NCBI GenBank assembly: GCA_039720395.1
Contig: CM077828.1
Span: forward strand, 15,121,764 to 15,185,763
Reading direction: 5' to 3'
Source of the DNA: Liquidambar formosana
Taxonomy: Eukaryota; Streptophyta; Magnoliopsida; Saxifragales; Altingiaceae
Length of the DNA: 64,000 nucleotides
This document shows positions 37,991 to 51,014 of this stretch, piece by piece. A model generated the notes under the pieces. It was given only the letters and a program-made list of their open reading frames with translations. It did no database searches and had not been told where the DNA came from. Numbering within the stretch: the stretch's first letter is position 1; each line of letters starts with the position of its first letter. A program made the translations under genes and the position numbers.

Positions 37991-37996
37991 TTTTTT
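37991..37996 (+). terminator. Pol III terminator of tRNA-Phe
   Basis: Six T residues start 20 bp after the mature 3' end. This is the first T-run of four or more and should end Pol III transcription. Confidence 0.85.
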
Positions 37997-40428
37997 AAGA
38001 AAATTAATTAATCTTCTAAGAATCTGTTTTATACGGAGTAATTGTGCCCAGAATGGTTCCTAGCTGTGTGATCATTTATGGGACGTTCTGAACTTAATCA
38101 ATCTTAGTTTGACCAAATTAATTTTAATACCATCGACCTGTTGGAAAGGGGAAAAAAATGATTAAGGACCCAAATGAAAAATTAAATAAATTTTTTTTTA
38201 TCGGCAAAAAATTAAATAATGAAATTATATTTTACATAATATTGAAGATACAAATCCATTGTCTTGAATAGAAAAATTCATGAGGATAATAATTATCATT
38301 ATAAATTAAATCAAATTTAAAATAGAAGCATTTCATAAAGTTCTAAAATTGATCAACTATAATGTCAACCGAAACATTTTTCAAATAAGTCCCATTCTAG
38401 ATGATTCCATTACCCCCCAAAAAAAAAATATATAGTGAATGTTTGATAACTCAAGAGAATGGAATAGCCATTCCTTTGTGTGTCTATTCCATCCTTGGAA
38501 AGAATAGACATTCCTTCCAAACCAAATGAAATAGATATTAATGGTTTTTTGCTGTTTAAGGAACGAAAATCATTAAAAATAGATCCTACTTATTTTTTTC
38601 CATTCCATTCCCACCCCTTATCAAACATTGGTATGAAAAAACCATTCCCATTCCATTTCCTTTCTATCCCATTCCCCTCAAACCAAATGCAGCCTTGGTT
38701 TTATTTTTCCTTCGGGAGAAGTAATCTTTAACTTACATGAAAATCAGATCCTTTCTTTATTATTTTTGCTTTTGGATAGAAGCAGTTCCATTTCTAAGAT
38801 AACCAGTTGGAGGGCTAAGTGCCCCCATTGGCATGCATCATTTGAAGGTTCAGGGATGAAGAAATCTTTACCTAATGTTCACTGGGCCAAATGCTATCCC
38901 AATCAATCATATATACTAGTTTTACAATGCACCATTTTTCCAGACTAACAGGCTCTAAACAAAATGAAACCAATTCAAATCTAGTTCATCGTAGTTGTCT
39001 CACACAAGAAGATACCAAAGAAAACAAAAAGTTAAGCCAACTGGTAGAAGACAGCCCAGAGAGCTCCCATAAACCATTTTGAGGTGACAGCGATCAATTG
39101 TGAAAGTAGAATCCATTGCGTGAGAAGGCTATATGTATCAACTTGTGTGAGAAGGGAATGACCCATTGCAGAATCCAGAGAATTTGAAAAGCTAATCCAT
39201 CTTCAATCCATCGCTGCTTTCTCCCCGGCTTGTTTTATACCTTGCACAGATTGTAAATACCTTAAAAAAAATATTAAATTTGTGCCATCAATGAACAAGG
39301 AAAATAAAAATATGAATTCCCAAGGCCGACATTGGCACTTTCTTAGGTGGCAAAAGGGAAGCATACTCAACACTCTTTTCCCACAACACCACCCAACCAA
39401 AAAGAAAGAGATAATAAATAACAAGAGAAAATGAAGAGAGAGAAAAGAAAAGGGAAAAGGGAGGGGGGGAACAACAATTAGCAGAAGAGAGACCCAAATA
39501 TTGATATGTGGCTTCAGAACTAATTGCCTCACCAAAGTTCACAATATGACTGGATTTTTTTTTTCTTTTTTTTTATCAGCACACAATATGACTCTGGATA
39601 TATTCGCATGTTAAATGTCTTCACCGGATAACAACAGGTAAGTCCATCTACCTTGTAATTCACCTTGCCCACCTGCTTGTGTTTAAATCCTCTCTTCCCT
39701 TCAGGAAGAGCGACCAGATCCATTATGTAAACCTTGTCCAATCCACTCATCCCCTCACAACACCAGTATCCTTTTGTTAGCTTTCCAAAGCCTCATATAG
39801 ACTAACATTGGAGAGAATGAAAAGGAAAATAAAGCTATCAGAAGAGTGATTTATGGTATTTATTACCATTCTAAAGAGTAACCATCTGCACAACTGAACT
39901 CTCTCCTTAAGAATTAAGACAAAAGAACACTTAATTCATTACAATTCTAGAGAATAAATAAAAAATACTAAACTTTTATATAAAAACTGATATTATTTGA
40001 TAGGGATGCTCCACTTAAAATTCCAGTATGCCTGATTCAGAGAAACACTAGATTCAAGAACCTAGATATCCTACTGTTTGGAAGCATCAGGGCCTAGATA
40101 TTCCACTGTGTGGAAGCATCATAAAATATATTAGGGAACCTTGCATGTTTTCATGCATCAGAATACTTGAACACTTCTCTAGCACTGAAATTATTGCACT
40201 AATGCCCAGTTTATTATGTGCATCAATCCCAACAAACTAATAGCATTCTATAAGACAAAATCAATTTGAAGAAACTCAAATGAAGCATAAAAATAAATTT
40301 CATGAAGATCCCTGAACAGAACCTTTATGTAAATGAACTTATACACAGGACAAGTTTAAAATTGATTATACCATGGGTCCATGAGTTTATCTTCCAATAA
40401 AAAATAATGTTTTCAATAGATTGTAGTC
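37997..40428. other. Gene-free interval between tRNA-Phe and the DUF1295 gene
   Basis: No gene could be supported. A 73-codon frame on the - strand (39529-39750) and those next to it lack recognisable domains. The right end should contain the 3' UTR of the - strand DUF1295 gene. A tract rich in CCATTCC and its complement (about 38447-38690) may be a worn hAT- or Harbinger-type MITE. Confidence 0.45.
39552..39581 (-). mobile_element. Minimal retroposed poly(A) insert with 12-bp target duplication
   Basis: A 30-bp insert, almost only T on the + strand (a poly(A) tail plus about five bases on the - strand), lies between perfect 12-bp copies of CACAATATGACT at 39540-39551 and 39582-39593. This looks like a LINE-machinery insertion truncated down to its tail. 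Confidence 0.7.
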
Positions 40429-43400
40429 TCACCAGTTTGACCCTTCTTGAGGAAGATTGCGATTGTACAAAGGAAACTCAAAGAGGAAAGTTGTTTTGAA
40501 CCATAACGGCAAGTTCCCATACACTACTGGAGGCAGCGGAATGAGAGGGCTGGAATAACATACGTTAGGCTCAGTTACTTCTCTCTGCAAAATTATCATA
40601 AAAGAAAAAATTTACAAAAGAAAGATGAATCTGACCTAGTTGCTTTTTTATAAATCCTGTATCCAGCCACATTGCCAAACTTCTTATCTGCTGATTCCTG
40701 TTTCCATGTATGTTGTACAACATAAGCAAATTCCCAGATGGCAGTAAAATTTGTAGTAAAATGAAAGTGTAGAGAAGCAAACCTCAAGCAATGGTATGCC
40801 ACTAACAAAAAGAAGTGACAATGTGAGGAAGATTGGCCCAAGTATTACAAGCCATTCAGCACCTTCCAATACAGGCGTGGAGGCCACAAAAATTCCCCAC
40901 CAAAGGAAAATCTGAGGACAACATTCATTAAGGCTCTCTCCATTTGAATAGACAAAAAAATATATATCAAGAAAAGAGAAACAAATAAGGAAAAACAAGA
41001 ACATATACGAGTGTTGTTAATTGAAGCGTAAATCATTATGATTGCAGTGTTGATAAAGTATATTATATTATTTTTTGAATATATGAGATGAATGAGGAAT
41101 GCATGGCCAGCCTACTTGCTGAATATATATCAAGAAAAGAGAAAAACAAATAAGGAAAAACAAAAAAATATACGAGTGTTGTTAATTGAAGCGTAAATCA
41201 TTATGATTGCAGTGTTGATAAAGTATATTATATTATTTTTTGAATATATGAGATGAATGAGGAATGCATGGCCAGCCTACTTGCTGGACCCAAAAGAATA
41301 TTAGTTACTTCCCACATCTCCTAGAAGTTTTAAATGTTAATGAATAAATATACTTCTACTTTGCCCTATACCATACCATAGCCAACCTCAACAAACATAA
41401 CGTCAATATCATTTTCAACCCAAAGACATCCAGCTACTAGAATCTTCCAAGATTATGGTAGTTTTTGTTTTCAGAATCCACCGCATAATGTGGAATCTGC
41501 ATTAAATCATGCATAAACGACCACTAAAATAAATATTAATTACTGCAAATTGTATCGATCTAATAAATTCATGCTTTAAAGTTTGTCGCAGGAGCTGCAT
41601 CTTGCTTAAATAAAGGATACATGTAACAACAATCCCAAAAATAGTGGCATTTCAGAGAAATGGGAGCACTAACCTCACCAAAATAGTTCGGATGACGAGT
41701 ATATTTCCAGAGTCCAACATTGCACCACTTCCCTCTATTTTCTGGAGAGTTTTTGAATGTTAGTTTTTGCTGATCAGCCGTTGCTTCAACTGTAACACCC
41801 ACGGACCACATAATCCACCCAATTATGTCCTGAGCTTGAAGAGATGGATCCCTATCACTCGCATTAACAACTGTCACAGGCAAACTCACAGTCCACACCC
41901 AGACAGCCTGCCATCAGGTGAAATACATTTCCACATAAACCACAAGTCCATAACCCCATAAAAGCACCAAGATGCCAAGATATATAAGAAAGCTAGAAAA
42001 CCTGAAATGTCCAGAAAATTGCCAATTTCCCCAAATTACTGCGCATTTCATCGAAACGCCGGTCCTCACCCCACTGTAAAATCCTGTTTAGAACACTCAA
42101 AAATCAAAACCTTCACCAAAATTGATATGATATTTTATAAAATATGAATCATCCCTATTCCGTTGAAAAGCCAGGTGGTCGTTGCAACGGTTACAGATTA
42201 AGTGGAAGGCAAGACATCAGGACCCAACCTATATCTATGACTTGACTTGATGCTAAATTCTTGGGAAGCTAGTTTTTTTTTTTTTTTTTGGGGGGGGGGG
42301 GAGGGCAGGGGAGAACAAGGGCCAGCCATGAATCTTGGATCTTGGTTGAGACCAATTGGAAGGCAAGGAAACCTATCCAATTGGTTATGCAATATAAACC
42401 AAGGAGTATCCCTCTACAGTTCCCCTAGAATAAGAATGAAGTAGACAAAGAGAGTAGAAAGCCCATTTTTACATAAACTGCAGTTCTTCTCTTAGGTATT
42501 TGGCCACCCAAGAGATCCAAATGCGTTTTCCACAAGCAAGAATGGGCAATGGTGCTTTGGAAATGACACACCAAACCTGACATGACAAGCCTGTAAATTG
42601 ATAAAAGCCTAATGTAGGCTGGTTTATTTTATTTTTATTTTTTTCGAGAAGTTCTAGAGGATATTTCATATTGACGTTGGACAAGAACTTTTTCTAAGAT
42701 TCTAAACTTTTTCTAAGATTGTCTAACTTTTGCAAAAGTTCTCAGACACTAGAAATTCAAGCTTGTTTGACCATGTGATGCATAATTAATTAATTACTAT
42801 GTGTCACGGTAATTTCACATAAATAAAAATCATTTATATCAATTCATAAGTACTTTATGCATAATTAACATTAACGTATTATAATTTACCTTTACTATTC
42901 TACGTCCAGTAGCATAATGCTCCTGTTGCAGAGAAGGAGGTGGATGTTCATCCTGGAACTAAGGGAGTAACACCTGGTTTAAGAAATTTTGCTCTTTTTT
43001 CACTGCTTCATTTTAGAAAAAGGTTCCCACTGCAGCCGAGCGGAACCTATAGAAACATCCTTGTCACAAAGTTTTATCCTAACTACCACCATCTCCGCCA
43101 CCAATCTTTCATTATTGAAACTTCATTGTGGTATGTATAATTTAAATTCAATTTCAAATCCAAGATTTGGAATTTTTATAACTTATCCAAACGATGGAAT
43201 CCAAATTCCAGCTATTTTGGATTCGATGTTTGATCTTGGACAGAGGAACCTTCTACCAAAGGTGCTGATCCTGCTTCGAACCATGATACCGCACTTTTCA
43301 GTGTCAATTTTGTAAGAACTGCAATTCTTTCTTGAGAGAATCTCACTTCTAACTAATGCAGAACCTCATGGAGGAGGGGATAGTAGGCTTCTCACCTCTA

Positions 43401-46400
43401 AAATTTTAGGAATCGCTTATTATATAAAAGGTAAGATATATCCTGATGACTTACATTACATGACTTTTTTTTTGTACAGGTGACCCCTTAATTTATTTCG
43501 ATTGCTAATTATGTTTCTAAATTTTAGGAGGAAATCATATTAGTCGTCTTATTCAATACTCAGTAGTTTGCTAAATAAATAAATAAAAAGGTAGGAAAAT
43601 ATAATGCTTTCTCTACATTAGTGTAGCTTCTTCTAAGAACACACTCATTAGTGGCATACACATAAAGAAAATACACTAACTGGGGTGAATGAGTCTAAAG
43701 CCTTAACAATAACCTTTAGTATAGGTAGTTAGCAAGTTCAGGTAAGACTTCACTGACTCTCCCACCTTTGGCCTTTTAACCATAGGCCCTTCCTACAAAC
43801 TGTCAATCCATATACCCATGGGCCCTTCCTACAAGCTGTGTTAATCCTTCAATGTAATTTATAATACTTAAGCTTACTTCTAATTTATAATAATATATCA
43901 ACCCAATTCTTTAGTCTTTTAAAGGACATCAATCCCTTACATTTGCACATAATTGTCTAGAAAGGAAAAAACCCCAAAGTTTGTCAATTTTTATCAACTA
44001 CTTATCTCTTACATTATGAAATTTCAACAAATCTACATTCATCATTATTTATTATAGAACCCACATTTTTTTTAGCATTTGTTTATTGACTTATTCTCAT
44101 AACCTCTACCATAAAGAGATTCAATTTTCCACTCAGATTAGAGCTCAGCCATCCACATATTTTGAATTCCTGCAATTTTTAATATTTCTTTCATAACAGT
44201 AAGCAATCTTTCAACCTACTATCTGCTTTAACATAATCAATACTGAGATACTTAACAAAAAGATTGATGTAGAACATGCACTCCAATTCACAACACAAAA
44301 TGATAAAGCCAAAGAAATAAAAAGAGAAAGAAGAAGCTGGAACCCTAGGAGTCGACCCCTAGGGCTTGTTTGGAGTTGGCACCAAATATAAGATCTCAAA
44401 TTTTTAATTATTCATAGCATAGTCAACCCTAAAAGATAAAGAGTTTTATATAGAGTCTCACTACATCAAATAAGGAAATAAATAAAAATCCCAAAATAAA
44501 ACCAAATAAATATAATATAATATAATAATTAGGAAATAATCTGCTCTATCTGCTCTTCTAGTCCTCCACAGTGTCTAGCCACATGGTCATCGGGTATGCC
44601 GTCCAGAGTTGTCATCAGCGCTCATACAAATGTGTAATCGGAAGTCTAGGCCTAATGTCCGCACCAAAGATTTTATTAAGTAACTTGTTAAATAATTTAT
44701 TCACTAGAAGCATGGTATCGGCCATATCAGCTGGACTCTAATCCCATCATCTTCTTCAAACCAATGTTCACTCTTTTGAGCTTGGGGGAAAACTTTTGTA
44801 TACTTTGTTGAAGGCTGTTATATATGTTTCAGCATATGGTGCATTTGAGTTGAAAGATGCCTCTTTTAAACTGCTGGTTAATTAACTGTATTCTCTGGTT
44901 TTCTTAACTCCTTTCTCTTCCACGTATGATGTGTCCAATATACGGGCAACTTATGCTTATTTGAGTGATGGCAATTAGCAAATACAATGCTAGTGACGTT
45001 TCTTTACATCATCGGGCAATAACTCTCAATGGCAACATTTAGTCACTCCTAATCATAAGGTATTTACAAGATGTTAATGATATCCCTTCATCAAAAAAAG
45101 AAAAAAAGACGTCAATGATATCCAGAGCTTGACTCAAGATTGGCTTAACAAAAAACTCACTTGAAAGATAAAGGAGCCAAACTCAAACTTTATTTTTGAG
45201 CTTGTTAATTAATCAAAGCAAGCAAGAGTAAAGTGCTACTAGGCTCAATAAAAGGTTTGTTCATAAGTTAAACCAGCCAAACTCAAGCCTTATTTTTTAG
45301 CTCATTAATTTGACAAGGCAAGCCAGAGCAGGCAACTATTCTGCTCGACTCATATAGTTTACATACATAATTACATCCATAGGCCCAGGAGTTCTTGCAC
45401 CTATGTGCAGCGTAAGCCTTTAATAACTTTGGTGCTCAAGGAAATAGTTTTGTATAACTCTTATGTTCAATTTTTAGATTCACTTAAGTAGTTAAGCTCT
45501 AATTCAGGCTCGACTACTTAGCTTAGTGCTTGTATATGCCTTGTGTACATGGGCTCTACCTTTTTTATATAAATAATACAATCCATTCTTAAATAAGAAA
45601 CAAAAACAAAAAACCACTCTCACTATTCATAATCCTAGATCCTAACATATTAGATGACCTTACCATCTACAGGCACAACTCCAATTGTTGTGAAGGCATG
45701 GCCTTCCCGGTTAAAGTTTCACACTATAATTGACACAACACTTCAAGGGTCACCATGGGGTTCATTCAGGTCAGACCAGGCAAGCAGTGAACCTATTAGC
45801 ATTTGGCAATATTTTTAACCCTCATTCCACTCTGCCTGGACTTGGGCCTAGAATTAATAGCCTAGGCCAATCCCTTAAAGGACAACGTTGAGCAAGGACC
45901 CATTCTACAAAGATAAAAATATGATATAATAATGAAATGAATATTAATTATGCATAAATTACACAAATACTACTTAAGCATCACTTTGTCGTAACAAACT
46001 TTAATTACTAGTGTCTAGGGCTTACCCACCAACCAGACATTGCTATGAAAATTCAGGTCCAACATAAATTTGAAATTACAACCAGAATTTTTGTTTGCAC
46101 TGCCCAATACCAACTTTGTGCAGTATATTGGCATCATTGCGGGCCACTTACCCATGACCATGAATAACTATAATTAAAGGATTACAAATAAAATTAATTA
46201 ACCTAATCTAAACAAAGTTATTTTTTATAGGATCGATGTGCATTATAAGCAGGTAAAAGTTAATTATCTTATAAAACTAAACAAAGTTATTTTTATATGA
46301 TGTGCATCAGTAAGCAGGTAAAAGTTGATTATCTTATAAAAAACATTGTACTAACTAGACCTCTTTTAATTAACACTTCATCCATCTAATGTTATAATAG

Positions 46401-47972
46401 AATATTTCATCAACATTTTTCAATACACAGAAGAATCTCATGTAGAATATAAAGATGTGCTTTCATGCAATTATTTTTCATTCATACCTCATTAATAGAA
46501 ACAGTGCTAGTCGAAGACCCCATATTACTACAAGCAAAGTCAAGACAACCTGAAAAATGGAGCTGCAAAATCATACATAGGGAAGAAACCTTCCTCAATT
46601 CCCTAATCTAGATAGGGAAAATTTACTTTAAATTTCTTATATGTAATCGCTCATTTTCTCATTCAATCAATTCAGCAGTTTTAGTTTGTAGTGATAATCC
46701 AACAAATACAAGTTAAACTGAAATTTAGAAACACAAGAAAACCTTGTAGGATCCCCAAAAAGAAGAAATGGAAAAAGAATTTTTAGTTTTTAGTTATCGG
46801 ACTTATAAGATCTACATATTGAATTTGAAGCTAGTTTGAATCATTTTCCTCAAATGAGTATGCAACATAGTGAAGTAAAGGAAGCTATATAATCCATTTA
46901 CAAGAGATATAAACTATAAAGGGCCTTGTTTTCTCCAGGAATGATAATTATGAGTTTATGACACTAAAATTTAAAGGAGATCGAAAAGGAAGGCCCGGAA
47001 ATCTTAAATGATACTTAGTTCATCCATTTTTTATAGTATATTGCTATTATGATCAACAAAAACAATGCATACATAGAAATACTATCCATTATCTCCAACA
47101 AAGGTTCATCTAAAAGGATCATTAAACATAATATCTTCCTGATTCACGACATATTGAATAATTTAAGGGAATGCAGCTGCGGAATTAAATTCTCCAGAAT
47201 AATCAAACGGGCATTGGACCCGATGATGTATAAAATTTGTCATTTATTATATATTCATCTTGCAATGACAAAGGGCAACACAATAGAAACATTATGGTAA
47301 TTGGAAGGGAGAATTTGACCTGTCTAAAATGCCAATTTCCTTTGAGAACTAAAGTCAATACGGCAAGAATAATGAAATTCGTGCTTCCTGGAAAATAATA
47401 GAAAATAGAATTATATGACATCTTCAGAGAAGATATAGCATCTTCAATATACAAAAGCTCGAGACAGTATCACAATATGGCAAAAGGGTAGAAGCTCGTA
47501 TTGCACCCAAAAAAGATTAAAAAATTAAAAAATTAAAAAAAATCTTTTTGAAAAATACGTTTGTTTAAACATCGTTTGGTTACTGAGAAAATTGTGTGAA
47601 AGACAGGAAAGAAAAGATAATTTTTAAAATAAATAAATATTTTATGTAATTTTCTTTCCCAGAGTCGAAAGACTAAGCCAAATAGTGGAATTAGGCACAG
47701 TTTAAGGGAGGCTTTTTGTTTTGTTTTCAAACATTTTCTCCACAACCAATCACCCGAATTCTCTGAAAAATTCGTGAAAATTGAAGTCTCAGAGAAGAGA
47801 AACAACGAAAGCATAATTTACAAAGAATACCAGCGAAGTCAGTGACTTTATCGAACTTGAGAAGAGCTGTGATTAGGAAGAACAAAAACTGGTAAGCCAC
47901 CTGCATCATAACCAAACAACATACATAAACATATACACACACCAAAAAATAAATAAAAAATTAAAAATAAAA

Positions 47973-48014
<42 letters not shown>

Positions 48015-48068
48015 TACAGTGACAATGGCGGTAAGGGCTAAGAAATGGGAGTCGATAACGGTACCCAT
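40429..48068 (-). CDS. DUF1295 / steroid 5-alpha-reductase-like membrane protein
   Basis: Polytopic membrane protein of the DUF1295 family (PF06966), related to the steroid reductase / ICMT fold; the plant substrate is unknown to me. Nine exons on the - strand: 48018-48068, 47831-47900, 47320-47387, 46488-46549, 42002-42083, 41674-41907, 40783-40911, 40636-40697 and 40429-40549, giving 292 residues with all phases consistent and GT-AG introns. It starts MGTVIDSHFLALTAIVT. Hydrophobic segments lie at about 4-33, 42-58, 64-83, 112-126 and 196-231. The signature RHPNYFGE (182-189) resembles the cofactor-binding RHPxYxxE motif of sterol reductases and ICMT. Other conserved stretches are QWGEDRRFDEMR and ADQQKLTFKNSPENRGKW. 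It resembles Arabidopsis At1g18180/At1g73650 as I remember them. Intron 1 begins with a (GA)n run next to its donor, and intron 4 (4.4 kb) holds an LTR-like piece. Confidence 0.94.
40961..41286. repeat. Tandem duplication of about 163 bp in DUF1295 intron 6
   Basis: The block running from TATATATCAAGAAAAGAG to GGCCAGCCTACTTGCTG occurs twice back to back (about 40961-41121 and 41122-41286), near identical apart from a few A-run and single-base differences. It starts 50 bp upstream (in transcript sense, downstream of the donor side) of exon 7's acceptor. Recent origin or assembly duplication. Confidence 0.92.
42287..42302 (+). repeat. T-run followed by G-run
   Basis: About 18 T then 11 G (42272-42301), then a purine-rich stretch, in DUF1295 intron 4. 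Confidence 0.8.
44265..44617 (-). mobile_element. Solo LTR related to the nested golgin-intron retrotransposon
   Basis: 353 bp that begin TGATG and end GTTGTCATCA, as the LTRs at 30342 and 32074 do, and share GAGAAAGAAGAAGCTG, CCCTAGGAGTCGACCCCTAG, TTTGGAGTTGGCACCAAA and a TTTTATATAGAG TATA-like site. Overall similarity is moderate, so it is a diverged relative, and only one LTR is present with no interior. No 5-bp target duplication is visible, which fits age or inter-element recombination. It sits in DUF1295 intron 4 in the sense orientation of that gene. Confidence 0.78.
46210..46350. repeat. Diverged tandem duplication of about 67 bp
   Basis: Two copies share AACAAAGTTATTTTT, GATGTGCAT and AAGCAGGTAAAAGTT. 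The location is DUF1295 intron 4, 140 bp from exon 4's donor side. Confidence 0.85.
47980..48012. repeat. (AG)n microsatellite beside a splice donor
   Basis: About 16 AG units end 4 bp from the intron 1 donor of the DUF1295 gene, so the transcript has a (CU)n run directly after GTAAC. Length variation here could affect donor recognition. Confidence 0.92.
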
Positions 48069-49745
48069 GAGGTTCTCTGCAACTGCAAGACTTCGGGGTT
48101 CACTTCGTTTGAAAAATCTTTTAATTTTGGTGCAAACTTATTGGCTTTTGATGTTTTAAAAAGTTAAAAGAGTTTTGTGTTTAATTCGCGGTGTGTGGTT
48201 GGAATTTGAACAACAGCGCCGATTCATTTCGAATTGTAGACCGTTCCAATTCCAAATTTACACCATGTGAAAGGATAACATGAGGGCGCACCCATGGACG
48301 TATTGATGAGCTTTCTTATTATTTTATAGACTCACTATTATACATGAAAGCTTTTGAGAGTCTAATATACAAAATTTCATAAAAATATATGGTCAATTCT
48401 TTGGTATTCTAGCAACAAATTTGGATACATACCCCTAAGGTCACTTTAACTAGTTGTTCACTTTAAATGGTAAGTGGGTCATTTGAAATAATAAATTGAT
48501 CACTTCGAATGGTAAGTGATCAGTAAATAATAAGTGGGTCATTTCAAATGGTAAGTAGATCATTTTGAGCCATTTCAAATAATAAGTAAATTACTTCAAA
48601 TGGTAAATTGGTATAATATCCTAAAAACCTTGTGAGTATAAATACTATAAAATAACCCATAATATATTATTTATAATTTTCTTATATTGACGATCAAGAG
48701 AAAAATGCTTTTAGACCTTTCTTAACAACTCTCCAAAAGAACTCTCATGATGTGTAAAAACATATTGAGACTAATGTTGCTAGGCCCCACTAATCTAACT
48801 CTGTTTTCTTGTCACATCATTGGAAGTTCTTTTGGAGCATTACAGCAAATCAAAGATAATTTTTTATCAAAATTTTTTGTATACTTTGGCTACGTGCAAA
48901 GGTTCATTTTAACATATTTTTATCTAATTTTTAATGGACATGATAAATTTGGTTATATGGAGCTTGTCTTGGATTGCATGACAAAAATAAGAGAAAATAA
49001 AAATAAAAATAAGAGAACAAATAATAATGAGGTCCCCTCTTGGTAGTCTTGCTCATTGACGATTTCAACTTCGAAGTTCCTAGTGCCGGTCCTCCTATAA
49101 CGTTTCGGTGGATAGGGAGGGCCATATCAGCCAAATCCGACAAATAGTGGAGACCCTGCCTAATCTCAACTAAACCCATCCCATCCCAACCTTATTATCG
49201 GGAGAAAAAAACCTTATGAGCTTAATCCAACCCAACCTAACCTCAAGTTGAAACTTGAAAGTATTATTCCTTGTAGAAAAAACCCTTTTATGTAACTGCA
49301 ATACTGTTGATTTAGTGTAACAAACAAGTTAATGGGACTATAATTAAGTGGAATTATTATCATATTTTTTGACTTCACAATCCTATTTTGCTTTGCACCC
49401 GTTACTTTGTAACACAACGTGACCGTGTCGTAGTTACATGGAAGACTCACTCCTCACCCAAGTTCATAAATTTCACATCTATAAATTTAAATATTTAATG
49501 ACAAGTTGATAACGTTAAATACTGAAAATTATAATAAATAATTCAAATTCAACAATCAAAGGTAGGAGCAGAATAAAAATCCAAACACTCCTTTACAATT
49601 ATCCACAAAAAAATTAAATAAAAAATTAAATAGCCGATATCGTAAAAGTCCCTATGACCTACGTACCTAACTGTTCACCACCAAAAATAATCAGCCAATG
49701 GGAAGTGGCCATGTATCTTTTCTAGCAAAAACAAAAGCCATTGAA
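48069..49745. other. DUF1295 promoter side, gene-free
   Basis: The first few hundred bases are the promoter and 5' UTR side of the - strand gene. A stretch at about 48470-48610 has a degenerate repeat of AAATGGTAAGT(G/A)G(G/A)TCA(T/C)TT, about seven times. No gene is seen. CCAAT followed by GTGGCCATGT at 49695 is the leftmost instance of the motif pair described for 51015-52235. Confidence 0.5.
48470..48615. repeat. Degenerate short repeat, TGGTAAGTGGGTCATTT-like
   Basis: About seven imperfect copies of a unit of 18-23 bp around (A)AATGGTAAGTGG.TCATTT.AAAT. No function is evident. Confidence 0.75.
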
Positions 49746-50927
49746 GGATTTGGATTTGGTGCAGTTACTGCATAGTGCAGTAAACGTAGGATCGATGACA
49801 CGTGGTGATGAGAAAAAATGAAGGATTGAAATTCGAGAGATACATTTTGTTGGAAAAATAAAATATGGAAGCTACAAGTAAACAAAATAAAAACTTATCG
49901 GACTGAGGCATGTGAGAACACTGCCCTTAAAAGTAGATCGCGCCCCATGGAACAAATTGCTCGGTGCAGATGGTCAGTGGCGGCCTACTCTCCAGGGTAC
50001 AACAGTCGCACCTCCCGCAAGCGTGCACTCGCAATGCCGGAGAGATGTGAATAGCTCAGATGACTCCTTCGTAGAAGAAGAATTGCAGAACTCCAGAACT
50101 CGAAAATATAGAACTGCAGAACTGGAAATAATAATTCGGAAAATATAGAGAGAGGAGAAGAGAGGAGAAGAGAGCAGTAGCTGCTGTGTGTTTTGGAAAG
50201 GGTGGAAGGAGCCCTTTATATAGTGTTTAGAAGATGAAACTGCTGCAAAGAATTAAATTTAAAAATTTATTTACGAAATAAATTTTGAAACTGCTACAAA
50301 TGAATCTGGACATACATATGGCAACATGCAGAGTTTAAAATCTGCAACAGTCAAAAATTAAAAATCTGCAACAGTCAAAAATTTAATCTGCCAACAGTCA
50401 AAAATAAATCAGGGAAATTAAGATTTGAATACAAACGGTCAGATCAAATAATTGGACTTGAAGAGTGTTGGGCTTGGTCCGACCCATAAAGCCCAATAAC
50501 AAAATTGATAAAAAGTGGCCAGACCTGCGCACACACGCGAAGCCAAATATCCGGGATTTGCACCCCCCCTGCGTCGCGCCCGACTAAGTCAATTTTCGGA
50601 CCCCTGTCCCGCAAATTGATCAATTGGGCTTCGGCTCGTGCGCACGTGGGCCTCCTTAAACTCTACCACATGTTAACCAAACATAAAAAGTATAAAAGTA
50701 TATAAACACAAGACAAGGCTTTATAGTTTTCCAATGTGGGACAAAGTGTTTTGGGCCAACAACAAGAAACACAAGAGTAAATAAGTATTTTGAAATACCA
50801 AAATATACAACACATTTAACGCCTAATGCCTAACAACCCTCTATTTCTTCTCCTTTCCCACGTGTCATCAATTTTACGTTTACTGTACCATACAGTAAAA
50901 GTAACCAACCGGACCAAATCCAAATCC
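49746..50927. mobile_element. Hairpin element split by an LTR-like insertion
   Basis: The left arm (49746-49823: GGATTTGGATTTGGT, CAGTAAACGTA, GATGACACGTGG) and the right arm (about 50845-50927, the inverse of the same blocks) form an inverted repeat of about 80 bp, separated by about 1 kb. That spacer is unlike the surroundings. It has a GC-rich head, a TATA-like TTTATATAG at 50217 after a GA-rich stretch, and a GC-rich segment with ACCCGACC-type motifs. This suggests a MITE that received a second element, probably a solo LTR (roughly 49910-50830). Its ends and target duplication could not be fixed. Confidence 0.5.
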
Positions 50928-51014
50928 CAACTTGAAGCCATTACTAAGATTGACAGTTTGACAGTTTGAGGAAAAGAACATATATGTTATTTATTTGGCA
51001 CATGATCATGCTTA

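Noticed and set aside
49912..50148. 78-codon + strand open frame
   Set aside because: It lies in the LTR-like insert and has no domain; it overlaps a GA-rich leader.
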